Source: an uncultured Oscillospiraceae bacterium | GTDB taxonomy: Bacteria > Bacillota > Clostridia > Oscillospirales > Oscillospiraceae | Direction: 5' to 3' | Length of the DNA stretch: 16,435 nt | Assembly: GCA_905234005.1 (NCBI GenBank) | Contig: CAJOFW010000013.1 | Span: forward strand, 1 to 16,435 | In this document: one piece after another, positions 6,655 to 14,474 of the stretch | Position numbering within the stretch: the stretch's first letter is position 1 | How the letters are laid out: the number at the start of each line of letters is the position of its first letter | Notes under the pieces: generated by a model | Databases searched by the model: none | What the model was told of the DNA's origin: nothing | What the model saw: the letters and a program-made list of their open reading frames with translations, nothing else | Position numbers and translations under genes: made by a program

Positions 6655-6717
6655 GGTAACCGTTCTGTGCCCGCCGGCGCAGACTTAAACAGGACGGCGG
6701 GCTTCCGAACAGTTACC
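6655..6717. repeat. Dispersed hairpin repeat, copy A
   Basis: GGTAAC (6655-6660) pairs with GTTACC (6712-6717), GTTC (6662-6665) with GAAC (6707-6710), and GCCCGCCG (6669-6676) with CGGCGGGC (6695-6702), leaving an 18-nt loop. The right edge contains TTCCGAACAGTTAC, shared with the hairpins at 8758-8799 and 15617-15653. It lies 43 nt before the RNA methyltransferase start and is followed, after CCGCGG, by five T. Confidence 0.6.
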
Positions 6718-6760
6718 CGCGGTTTTTAATACGTGTTCTTTCGATACATAGGGAACGGAT

Positions 6761-7501
6761 ATGGAGATCATACGGTCACGGCAAAACGAGCTTATTCGGC
6801 AATTCATCCGGCTCGGGCGGGACGCCGCCGCGAGGCTGCAGGCCGGCGCTTACATCGGCGCGGGCGAAAAGCTTCTGCGTGAGGCGGCCGCCTCCGGGGC
6901 GGAGATACTGTGCGTGCTCACGGCGGAGCCGCCCGACGGCGTTCTGCCCGACGGCGTGCCGTACCGGCTCGTGACGCCGGAGCTTCTGCGGGCCGTCTCG
7001 CCGCTGCAGAACAGCCCGGGGCCGGTGTTCTCGGTGCGTATGCGGCCCATGCCGCCCGCCGGCGCGCTGTCGCGTGTGATCGTGCTCGAGGACGTGCAGG
7101 ATCCCGGCAACGTCGGCACGGTGCTGCGGACGGCGGACGCCTTCGGCATCGACGCCGTCGTGCTGTGCGGCGCGTGCGCCGACCCGTACAACCCGAAGAC
7201 CGTCCGGGCGTCGATGGGGGCGATCTTCCGCCAGAGCGTCATTCGGACGGACGCCGATCACCTGCGCGGCGTCCTCGGCCCGCTGCCGCTGTACGGCGCG
7301 GCGCTCACGGACGGCGCGGCCGATATCCGCACGCTGCCGAAGAGCGGGCTTGCGGTCGCGATCGGAAACGAGGGCGGCGGCCTGACGCAGGCGCTTCTTT
7401 CGCTGTGCGAGGGCACGGCGATCATCCCGATGCGCCCCTGCGCCGAATCGCTCAACGCCGGCGTCGCGGCGGCGGTCGCCATGTGGGAGATGGTGCGGTA
7501 A
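6761..7501 (+). CDS. SpoU/TrmH-family (SPOUT) RNA 2'-O-ribose methyltransferase
   Basis: This 246-residue protein carries the three SpoU motifs that build the knotted SAM-binding site. Motif 1 is EDVQDPGNVGTVLRTADAFG (from residue 110, with the catalytic arginine at 123). Motif 2 is IGNEGGGLTQALLSLCE, and motif 3 is IPMRPCAESLNAGVAAAVAMWEM at the C-terminus. The N-terminal ~95 residues form the small substrate-binding domain (YIGAGEKLLREA). Family members methylate ribose in 23S rRNA or tRNA; the target nucleotide cannot be assigned. The ATG at 6761 has only a weak purine-rich ribosome binding site (AGGGAACGGA). The stop is one base from the dprA start, so the two are co-transcribed and probably translationally coupled. 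Confidence 0.93.
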   Translation: MEIIRSRQNELIRQFIRLGRDAAARLQAGAYIGAGEKLLREAAASGAEILCVLTAEPPDGVLPDGVPYRLVTPELLRAVSPLQNSPGPVFSVRMRPMPPAGALSRVIVLEDVQDPGNVGTVLRTADAFGIDAVVLCGACADPYNPKTVRASMGAIFRQSVIRTDADHLRGVLGPLPLYGAALTDGAADIRTLPKSGLAVAIGNEGGGLTQALLSLCEGTAIIPMRPCAESLNAGVAAAVAMWEMVR

Positions 7502-7502
7502 T

Positions 7503-8735
7503 ATGGCAAGACTCAAATACTGGGTGTGGCTGTCGACGATCGGCGGCGTGCGCCCGCTGACAAAATACCGCCTCGCCGGGGCGATGGGCGGGCCGGAGGC
7601 GATCTTTTTCGCCGACCGGGACGAGCTTCTCGCCGCCGGGGCGACCGAGGCCGAGGCAAAGCGCCTTTCCGACAAGAGCATGATGATGACCGAGCGGGCG
7701 CTGTCCGTCTGCGAGGATCGGGGCATCGGCATCCTGACGATTCAGGACGCGACCTATCCCGAGCGGCTGCGGAGCATCGCCGACCCGCCGGTGACGCTGT
7801 ACGTATGGGGCAGGCTTCCGCCCGTGGACGAGCTTGCGTTCATCGCGATCGTCGGCACCCGGCGGGCGACGCCCTACGGCGTCCGCTCGGCGGCCCGTCT
7901 CGGCGCGGACGTGGCGAGGGGCGGCGGGGTCGTCGTATCCGGCCTCGCGGAGGGCTGCGACGCCGCCGCGATGGAGGCGGCCATCCGTTCCGGCGGCACG
8001 GTCGTCGGCGTGCTCGGCACCGCGATCGACGGCGTGTACCCGAAATCGAACGCCGCGCTGTTTAACGAGGTGCGCGCCCACGGCGCGCTCGTGAGCGAGT
8101 ACCCGCCGGGGATGCGGACGTTCGCCTCGGATTTTCGCGTCCGCAACCGGATCATCACGGGGCTGTCCCTCGGCGTCGCCGTGGCGGAGGCGCCGATCCG
8201 CAGCGGCACCCGCGTGACCGTGAACCACGCCCTCGAGCAGGGCCGGGACGTGTTCGCCGTGCCCGGCAACATCGACGGCCCCGCCGCCGAGGGCACGAAC
8301 GATCTCATCGCGAGCGGGGCGATCCCGGTCACGTCGGGCATGGCGATTCTGGCGGAATATTCCCACAGAACCGACCTGAACCGCCGCGAGCCGGCCGTAT
8401 CCGCCCCCACCCGACCGGTTTCCGCCCCGCCGCGTCCGAACGCCGGCCCCACCCGCCCGTCCGCCGCCCGGACACCTATAAAAAAAGAGATTGACAACCA
8501 AAAGGACATAGTTTATATTGACCTAGCGGAGAAGCTGGCGGAGCTTCCCGAACCCCAGCGCCGCGTCATGCAGGCGCTGACCGCGCCGGATATGCACGCC
8601 GACGAGCTGATCGAGGCAAGCGGCCTGTCCGCGGCGGAGGCAAACGCCGCGCTGACGATGCTCCAGCTTTCCGGCTGCGTCACCCAGGGCCCCGGCCGCC
8701 GCTATTCACGCGGCAAGCAGTTTGGCGGCGCATGA
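7503..8735 (+). CDS. dprA: DNA-processing protein DprA
   Basis: DprA (Smf) binds incoming single-stranded DNA during natural transformation and loads RecA. This copy has 410 residues, longer than many (about 300-370). After an N-terminal helix-hairpin-helix-like region comes the Rossmann-type core: IVGTRRATPYG, VVSGLAEGCDAAAMEAAI, GTAIDGVYPKSNAALF, LVSEYPPGM and FRVRNRIITGLS, then GTRVTVNHALEQGRDVFAVPGNI. A proline-rich linker (about residues 298-325) joins it to a C-terminal winged-helix domain (LPEPQRRVMQALTAPDMHADELIEASGL). The usual GxDxxAH motif is altered to GCDAAAM. The linker boundary is AT-rich and contains a consensus promoter. No other competence genes are in the window, so its presence alone does not prove transformability. 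Confidence 0.96.
   Translation: MARLKYWVWLSTIGGVRPLTKYRLAGAMGGPEAIFFADRDELLAAGATEAEAKRLSDKSMMMTERALSVCEDRGIGILTIQDATYPERLRSIADPPVTLYVWGRLPPVDELAFIAIVGTRRATPYGVRSAARLGADVARGGGVVVSGLAEGCDAAAMEAAIRSGGTVVGVLGTAIDGVYPKSNAALFNEVRAHGALVSEYPPGMRTFASDFRVRNRIITGLSLGVAVAEAPIRSGTRVTVNHALEQGRDVFAVPGNIDGPAAEGTNDLIASGAIPVTSGMAILAEYSHRTDLNRREPAVSAPTRPVSAPPRPNAGPTRPSAARTPIKKEIDNQKDIVYIDLAEKLAELPEPQRRVMQALTAPDMHADELIEASGLSAAEANAALTMLQLSGCVTQGPGRRYSRGKQFGGA
8491..8519 (+). promoter_or_regulatory. Consensus promoter inside dprA, probably for topA and downstream genes
   Basis: TTGACA (8491-8496), a 17-nt spacer and TATATT (8514-8519) form a near-perfect sigma-A promoter. It lies in an AT-rich patch of the otherwise GC-rich dprA coding sequence, encoding IDNQKDIVYID. 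It is directed at topA, with an expected start near 8526 and a leader of about 310 nt. Confidence 0.7.
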
Positions 8736-8757
8736 GCCTGAAAGTATTATGCCAATC

Positions 8758-8799
8758 GCAACTGTTCAGCAGCCCAGCGCAGCGGTTCCGAACAGCTAC
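8758..8799. repeat. Dispersed hairpin repeat, copy B
   Basis: CTGTTC (8762-8767) pairs with GAACAG (8790-8795) in the 100-nt gap between dprA and topA. The right side, GGTTCCGAACAGCTAC (8784-8799), is almost identical to the right arm at 15638-15653. The stem is shorter and less perfect than copies A and C. It would lie in the topA leader. Confidence 0.5.
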
Positions 8800-8835
8800 T
8801 ACGAATCATCCATCCGATAAGGAGTCTTTTACCAG

Positions 8836-11214
8836 ATGGCAAAAGCAGCAAGCGAGCTTGTGATCGTGGAGTCTCCCGCGAAAGCAAGAACGATCGAAAA
8901 ATATCTCGGCGGCGACTACAAGGTCATCGCCTCCATGGGCCATTTGCGCGACCTGCCCAAGAGCAAGATGGGCGTCGATCTCGAGCACGGCTTCGAGCCG
9001 GACTACCAGCCCGTCAAGGGCCGCGAGGACGTGATCGACACACTGAAAAAAGCCTCGAAGCGGGCGAGCACCGTCTATCTCGCGACCGACCCCGACCGCG
9101 AGGGCGAGGCGATCTCGTGGCACTTGAAGGAGCTTCTCGACCTGCCGGACGGGAAGGCCCGCCGCGTCACGTTCAACGAAATCACGAAAAAGGTCGTGCA
9201 GGAGAGCATCCGGAACCCCCGCGACATCGATCAGGATCTCGTCGACGCCCAGCAGGCGCGGCGCATCCTCGACCGCATCGTCGGCTATAAGCTCAGTCCG
9301 CTTCTGTGGCGCAAGGTGCGCAAGGGCCTTTCCGCCGGACGGGTGCAGTCCGTCGCCACACGCATGGTCATCGACCGGGAGCGGGAGATACGCGACTTCG
9401 TCCCGGAGGAATACTGGTACATCCACGCCCTCCTCACGACGGCGACCGGCGAGAGCTTCAAGGCGTCGTTCTACGGCGTCGGCGACAAAAAACAGGAGCT
9501 GCACAGCGAGGCGGAGGTCGACGCCGTGTGCAAGGCCGTGGAGGGCAGGCCCTTCACGATCAAATCCGTCAAGCACGGCAGGAAGCAGCGCAGCCCCTCT
9601 CCCCCGTTCATCACCTCCACGCTCCAGCAGGAGGCCTCCCGCCGCCTCGGCATGACCCCCCGCCGCACGATGAGCATCGCCCAGCAGCTCTACGAGGGCG
9701 TGGACATCGAGGGCGAGGGCACGATCGGACTCATCACCTATATGCGTACCGACTCCCTGCGCCTGTCCGAGGACGCCCTTGCCGCCGCCGGTACGTTCAT
9801 CCGCGGCCGCTACGGCGAGGATTACTACTACGGCAAGCCCCGCCGGTACAAGACCGGCTCCAACGCCCAGGACGCCCACGAGGCCATCCGCCCCAGCATC
9901 CCGGAGATGACGCCGGAGCGTGTGCGCTCCAGTCTCACCGGCGACCAGTACCGCCTCTACCGGCTCATATGGGGCCGCTTCACCGCGAGCCAGATGGCGA
10001 ACGCGGTGTATGACAACGTGACGATCGACGCCGACTGCGAGGGCTACGTCTTCCGGGCGAACTACTCAAAGCTCTCGTTCGCCGGGTACACCGCCGTCTA
10101 CGAGGAGAACCGGGACGACGACGAGAAGACCGCCGATCCCGCCGCCGCCGGAAAGAAGCCCCTGCCCGAGCTGGAGGAGGGCGACGCCGTCGCCCTGTCG
10201 AAGCTCGACCGGGAGCAGAACTTCACCACGCCCCCCGCCCGGTACACCGAGGCGACGCTGATTCGCGCGATGGAGGAAAAGGGCATCGGCCGGCCGAGCA
10301 CCTACGCGCCGACGATCAGCACGATCACGGCCCGGGAATACGTCGTCAAGGAGGGCAAACACCTCCGCCCGACGCCGCTCGGCGAGACGGTCACAACCCT
10401 CATGGAGGAGCGCTTTCCCGACATCGTCGACCTGCGGTTCACAGCCCGGATGGAGGACTCCCTCGACAAGGTCGAGGAGGGGCAGCAGGACTGGAAGCAG
10501 CTTCTCGGCGAGTTCTACACCGGCTTCGAGGACTCCCTCGAAAAGGCGGAGCAGGCCCTCGAGGGCATACACCTCAAGGTGCCCGACGAGGTGTCGAGCG
10601 AGATCTGCCCGAACTGCGGCAAAAACCTCGTGTACAAATCCGGCCGGTTCGGGCGGTTTCTCGCCTGCCCCGGCTATCCGGAGTGCAGCTTCACGATGCC
10701 CGTCGTCGTGGAGATGCCGGGCCGCTGCCCGAGCTGCGGCAGCCGGATACTCAAGCGCACGTCGAAGCGGGGCTATCCCTACTACGCGTGCGAAAAGGGC
10801 GCGGCCTGCGGCTTCATGACGTGGGACGTCCCGGTCAAGGACGACTGCCCGTACTGCGGCAAGACCATGTTCAAGCTCTCCGGCAAGGGCCAGAAGAAGC
10901 CCTTCTGCATAAACCCCGACTGCGAGAACTTCACGCCCGAGGACAAGCGCGGCTACCGCCGCCGGACAAAGACCGACGCGGACGCGGACGCCGCCGCCCC
11001 GGCAGCGGACACCGCCGCCGACGGCGCGGAGGAAGCGCCGGAGAAGACGGCGGCAAAATCGACCGCCGCCAAATCGACGACGGCGAAGAAGACGGCGACA
11101 AAAACGACCGCCTCCAAATCCACGGCCGCGAAGAAGACAGCGGCGAAATCGACCGCCTCCAAATCGACGACAGCGAAGAAGACGGCAGAGGCCGCCGGGG
11201 GCGGCGAGGCATGA
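8836..11214 (+). CDS. topA: DNA topoisomerase I
   Basis: This 792-residue type IA topoisomerase relaxes negative supercoils. The Toprim domain begins VIVESPAKARTIEKYLG (Glu12) and has the metal site ATDPDREGE (Asp85, Asp87, Glu89). The active-site tyrosine is residue 302 in GLITYMRTDSLRLSEDAL. Three C-terminal zinc-binding repeats start near residue 591 (CPNCGKN..., CPSCGS..., CPYCGK...). After residue 735 comes an unusual lysine/alanine/threonine/serine tail of about 50 residues built from K-S-T-A-A-K-like units, resembling histone H1-like tails. The start ATG at 8836 has AAGGAG about 11 nt upstream. It is followed by trmFO with a 4-nt ATGA overlap, and a promoter inside dprA probably drives both. 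Confidence 0.98.
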   Translation: MAKAASELVIVESPAKARTIEKYLGGDYKVIASMGHLRDLPKSKMGVDLEHGFEPDYQPVKGREDVIDTLKKASKRASTVYLATDPDREGEAISWHLKELLDLPDGKARRVTFNEITKKVVQESIRNPRDIDQDLVDAQQARRILDRIVGYKLSPLLWRKVRKGLSAGRVQSVATRMVIDREREIRDFVPEEYWYIHALLTTATGESFKASFYGVGDKKQELHSEAEVDAVCKAVEGRPFTIKSVKHGRKQRSPSPPFITSTLQQEASRRLGMTPRRTMSIAQQLYEGVDIEGEGTIGLITYMRTDSLRLSEDALAAAGTFIRGRYGEDYYYGKPRRYKTGSNAQDAHEAIRPSIPEMTPERVRSSLTGDQYRLYRLIWGRFTASQMANAVYDNVTIDADCEGYVFRANYSKLSFAGYTAVYEENRDDDEKTADPAAAGKKPLPELEEGDAVALSKLDREQNFTTPPARYTEATLIRAMEEKGIGRPSTYAPTISTITAREYVVKEGKHLRPTPLGETVTTLMEERFPDIVDLRFTARMEDSLDKVEEGQQDWKQLLGEFYTGFEDSLEKAEQALEGIHLKVPDEVSSEICPNCGKNLVYKSGRFGRFLACPGYPECSFTMPVVVEMPGRCPSCGSRILKRTSKRGYPYYACEKGAACGFMTWDVPVKDDCPYCGKTMFKLSGKGQKKPFCINPDCENFTPEDKRGYRRRTKTDADADAAAPAADTAADGAEEAPEKTAAKSTAAKSTTAKKTATKTTASKSTAAKKTAAKSTASKSTTAKKTAEAAGGGEA
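11041..11202 (+). repeat. Low-complexity coding repeat in the topA tail
   Basis: Imperfect tandem repeats of about 15-30 nt, with recurring units such as AAATCGACCGCC and GCGAAGAAGACGGC, encode the Lys/Ala/Thr/Ser-rich tail (K-T-A-A-K-S-T pattern). Such repeats can change in length by slippage. Confidence 0.8.
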
Positions 11215-12533
11215 CGGCCCCGGTATCCGTCATCGGCGCCGGTCTCGCGGGCAGCGAGGCGGCGTGGCAGCTCGCCGAACGGGGCCATCGCGTGCGTCTG
11301 TACGAGATGAAGCCGGAGAAGATGACCCCGGCGCACACCTCGCCCCTGTTCTCGGAGCTTGTCTGCTCAAACTCCCTGCGGGGAGACGATCTCTCGAACG
11401 CCGTCGGCCTTCTCAAGGAGGAGCTGCGGCGGCTCGGAAGTCTCATCATGCGCTCGGCGGAGGCGCACCGCGTCCCCGCCGGCGGCGCGCTCGCGGTCGA
11501 CCGTGAGGCGTTCGCCCGCACGATCACGGACGCGATCCGGAGCCACCCGAACATTGAAATCGTCGAGGGCGAGGTCACGTCGTTTCCCGACGGCGACTGC
11601 ATCACGGCGACCGGCCCGCTCACGAGCGACGGCCTGATCCCGGCCATCGCGGCGCGGTGTCCGGACGAGGGGTTTCTGCATTTCTTCGACGCCGCGGCCC
11701 CGCTCGTGGCGTTCGACAGCGTCGATATGGACAGGGCGTGGTTCGGCTCCCGGTACGACAAGGGCACGGCCGATTACATCAACTGCCCGATGGACAGGGA
11801 CGAGTACACGGCGTTCGTGCGCGAGCTTGCCGCGGCGCAGCAGGCCCCGGTGCACGGGTTTGAGGACGCCGGCGTCTTCGAGGGGTGCATGCCCGTCGAG
11901 GTCATGGCGCGGCGCGGCGAGGACACGCTGCGATACGGGCCGTTGAAGCCCGTCGGCCTGCGCGATCCCCGCACCGGGCAGAGCTGCTACGCCGTCGTAC
12001 AGCTCCGCCGCGACAACGACGAGGGCTCGGTGTACAACCTCGTCGGCTTCCAGACACACCTGACGTTCCCGGAGCAGCGGCGCGTATTCGGCATGATCCC
12101 GGCGCTCCGAAACGCGGAATACCTGCGTTACGGCAAGATGCACCGGAACACGTTCATCAATTCCCCGCATATGCTGGACCGGTACTACCGCCTCCGCTCG
12201 GACGGGCGGCTGTGCTTCGCCGGGCAGCTCACCGGCGTGGAGGGCTATGTCGAGTCCTGCGCGTCCGGCATGCTCGCGGCGCTCGAGCTGTCACGCCGCA
12301 TAAAGGGCCTGCCGCCGCTCGATTTTCCGCGCACGACCGCGATCGGCGCGCTCGCGCTGTACATCGAAAACGGCGCGGTCACCGGCGATTTCCAGCCCAT
12401 GAACATAAACTTCGGCATCATCGAGCCGTATCCCGAGCGCATACGCGGCAAGCGTGAGAAGAACACCCGCATCGCGCAGCGCTCCCTTGCCGTCATCGAC
12501 GCGCTCGTCGGAAGGGAGGATTTCAGGACATGA
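11211..12533 (+). CDS. trmFO: FAD/methylenetetrahydrofolate-dependent tRNA (m5U54) methyltransferase
   Basis: TrmFO makes 5-methyluridine at position 54 of tRNA, using methylenetetrahydrofolate and FAD instead of SAM. The 440-residue protein has the normal length. The FAD-binding motif is VIGAGLAGSEAAWQLAERGH at residues 7-26. The two functionally important cysteines are Cys52 in LVCSNSLRGDDLSNAVGLLK and Cys226 in FEGCMPVEVMARRGEDTLRYGPLKPVGL. The C-terminus keeps FAGQLTGVEGYVESCASG and FQPMNINFGI. The start at 11211 overlaps the topA stop by 4 nt, and its stop overlaps the plsX start by 4 nt. Translational coupling along topA-trmFO-plsX is likely. Confidence 0.98.
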   Translation: MTAPVSVIGAGLAGSEAAWQLAERGHRVRLYEMKPEKMTPAHTSPLFSELVCSNSLRGDDLSNAVGLLKEELRRLGSLIMRSAEAHRVPAGGALAVDREAFARTITDAIRSHPNIEIVEGEVTSFPDGDCITATGPLTSDGLIPAIAARCPDEGFLHFFDAAAPLVAFDSVDMDRAWFGSRYDKGTADYINCPMDRDEYTAFVRELAAAQQAPVHGFEDAGVFEGCMPVEVMARRGEDTLRYGPLKPVGLRDPRTGQSCYAVVQLRRDNDEGSVYNLVGFQTHLTFPEQRRVFGMIPALRNAEYLRYGKMHRNTFINSPHMLDRYYRLRSDGRLCFAGQLTGVEGYVESCASGMLAALELSRRIKGLPPLDFPRTTAIGALALYIENGAVTGDFQPMNINFGIIEPYPERIRGKREKNTRIAQRSLAVIDALVGREDFRT

Positions 12534-13558
12534 CCATCATTCTGGACGCCATGGGCGGCGACAACGCCCCCCGTTCCGTCGTGGCCGGCGCGGTCAGCGC
12601 CGTGCGCGAGCTGCCGGACGTCGACGTCGTCCTCGTCGGCCGCGAAAGCGATATCGCCGCCTGTCTTACCGACTGCGGCGCGGAAAACGAGCCGCGTATC
12701 CGTATAAGGCACGCGCCCGACGTGATCACGATGGAGGACGACCCCGCGACCGCGTGCCGCGTAAAGAAGGACGCCTCCATGACCGTCGCGCTCACGATGC
12801 TCAAAAACGGCGAGGGCGACGCCGTCGTGTCCGCCGGCAGCACCGGCGCGCTCCTGACCGGGGCGACGCTGATCGTCAAACGCATACGCGGCATCCGCCG
12901 CGCCGCCATGGGGCCGGTGCTCCCGAACGGCGGGAAGGGCGTGCTGCTCATGGACTCCGGCGCGAACGTCGAGTGTACGCCGGAATATCTGCTGCAATTC
13001 GCGTTCATGGGCTCGTTCTACGCCGAGCACATGCTCGGCATCGAGCGCCCCCGCGTCGCCCTTTTGAACGTCGGCGCCGAGGACACGAAGGGCGGCGAGC
13101 TGCAGAAGGCGGCGTTCGCCCTGCTCAGGGAGGCGTCGGACGCAGGACGCATATGCTTCATCGGCAACGCCGAGGGCAGCGATCTGTTCACGGGCAAAAT
13201 GGACGTGCTCGTGGCGGACGGCTTTGCGGGCAACGTCATGCTCAAGACCGTGGAGGGCGCGGCGAAGTTCATGTTCTCGCTGCTCAAGGGCGTGTTCTAC
13301 GCCAGCACCAAAAACAAGCTCGCGGCCCTCGTAATCAAGAACGACCTCGCCGGCATGAAGGCCATGCTCGATCCCTCGGAGATCGGCGGCACGCCGATGC
13401 TCGGCATCACAAAGCCCGTCGTCAAGGCGCACGGCAGCTCCGACGACCGGGCCATATACGGCGCGATCCGACAGGCCGTCGCCTGCGTCCACGCGGACGT
13501 GGCCGGCGCCATTGAACGGAATATCGAATACATGAAGCTTAACGGCAAAGGAGAATAA
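12530..13558 (+). CDS. plsX: Phosphate acyltransferase PlsX
   Basis: PlsX converts acyl-ACP to acyl-phosphate, the donor used by PlsY to start phospholipid synthesis at the membrane. The 342-residue protein begins with the family signature TIILDAMGGDNAPRSVVAGA and keeps VSAGSTGALLTGATLIVKRI, LMDSGANVECTPEYLLQFA, LLNVGAEDTKGG and VADGFAGNVMLKTVEGAAKF. It starts 4 nt inside trmFO, with AGGGAGG about 10 nt upstream. It is followed 5 nt later by acpP, whose product carries its acyl substrate. No FapR gene or fab cluster is in the window. Confidence 0.98.
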   Translation: MTIILDAMGGDNAPRSVVAGAVSAVRELPDVDVVLVGRESDIAACLTDCGAENEPRIRIRHAPDVITMEDDPATACRVKKDASMTVALTMLKNGEGDAVVSAGSTGALLTGATLIVKRIRGIRRAAMGPVLPNGGKGVLLMDSGANVECTPEYLLQFAFMGSFYAEHMLGIERPRVALLNVGAEDTKGGELQKAAFALLREASDAGRICFIGNAEGSDLFTGKMDVLVADGFAGNVMLKTVEGAAKFMFSLLKGVFYASTKNKLAALVIKNDLAGMKAMLDPSEIGGTPMLGITKPVVKAHGSSDDRAIYGAIRQAVACVHADVAGAIERNIEYMKLNGKGE

Positions 13559-13563
13559 TCACT

Positions 13564-13797
13564 ATGTACGACAAAATCGTAGGCATGATGTGCGAACAGT
13601 TTGACCTCACCCCCGACGCGATCAGCGAGGATACCGCGTTCATCGACGATCTCGGCATCGACTCCCTCGACGTCGTCGAGCTGGTCATGGAGCTGGAGGA
13701 CGCGTTCGGCATGGATCAGATCCCCGAGGAGGAGCTGAAGAAGCTCCGCACCGTCGGCGATCTCGTGGAATACGTCAGCGCCCACGCCGACGTCTGA
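13564..13797 (+). CDS. acpP: Acyl carrier protein
   Basis: This 77-residue acidic four-helix protein carries growing fatty-acyl chains on a 4'-phosphopantetheine arm. The attachment site is Ser34 in the canonical D-S-L motif (LGIDSLDVVELVMELEDAFG). GGAG about 10 nt before the ATG overlaps the end of plsX, and its stop overlaps the rnc start by 1 nt. The plsX-acpP-rnc order is common in Bacillota. Confidence 0.97.
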   Translation: MYDKIVGMMCEQFDLTPDAISEDTAFIDDLGIDSLDVVELVMELEDAFGMDQIPEEELKKLRTVGDLVEYVSAHADV

Positions 13798-14474
13798 TGG
13801 ACGCCCTCTCCGACCGCCTCGGGTATGCCTTCCGCGACGCCTCCCTGCTCGAGAACGCGCTGACGCACAGCTCCTACGCGAACGAGCGCACGGGCCTTCG
13901 CAGCAACGAACGGCTCGAGTTTCTGGGCGACGCGGTGCTCGGCTTCGTCGCGGCGCGGACGCTGTACCGGATGTTCCCCGCCATGCCCGAGGGTGAGATG
14001 ACCCGCCTGCGTGCGGAGCTTGTCTGCGAGACGAGCCTGCACGCGGCGGCGGTCTCCCTCGGTCTGAGGCGGTATATCCGCCTCGGCAGGAACGAGGAGT
14101 GCAACGGCGGCCGCGACCGCGTATCCATCCAGGCCGACTGCGTGGAGGCGATCATCGCCGCGATCTATCTCGACGGCGGCATCGAGCCGGCCGAGCGGTT
14201 CATCCTCGCGCACGTCCTGCAGGATCTGCGCCCCGGCGCGCACCGCGCCCGCTCGGACTACAAGACCGTGCTGCAGGAGCTTCTGCAGCGGGACGGCGGC
14301 ACGGCCCCGTCGTACAGGATCGTCGGCGAGAGCGGCCCGGATCACAACAAGACCTTCACCGCCCGCGTCGCCCTGCACGACGGCGCCTGGGCCGAGGGCG
14401 AGGGCAAGAGCAAAAAGGAGGCCGAACAGGCCGCCGCCCGAAACGCCCTCAAACGCCTCGGCGCGGACGTATAA
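13797..14474 (+). CDS. rnc: Ribonuclease III
   Basis: This 225-residue enzyme cuts double-stranded RNA, processing rRNA precursors and some mRNAs. The nuclease signature NERLEFLGDAVLG provides Glu38, Glu41 and Asp45; the second metal-binding pair is Asp114 and Glu117 in SIQADCVEAIIAAIYLDGG. Residues about 155-223 form the double-stranded RNA-binding domain (DYKTVLQELLQRDG ... GEGKSKKEAEQAAARNALKRL). The ATG overlaps the acpP stop by 1 nt, and the downstream gene starts immediately after the TAA. Full length, with no missing residues. Confidence 0.97.
   Translation: MDALSDRLGYAFRDASLLENALTHSSYANERTGLRSNERLEFLGDAVLGFVAARTLYRMFPAMPEGEMTRLRAELVCETSLHAAAVSLGLRRYIRLGRNEECNGGRDRVSIQADCVEAIIAAIYLDGGIEPAERFILAHVLQDLRPGAHRARSDYKTVLQELLQRDGGTAPSYRIVGESGPDHNKTFTARVALHDGAWAEGEGKSKKEAEQAAARNALKRLGADV

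Noticed and set aside
8806..9879. Minus-strand open frame opposite the start of topA
   Set aside because: No family resemblance and no ribosome binding site context; topA on the plus strand is certain.
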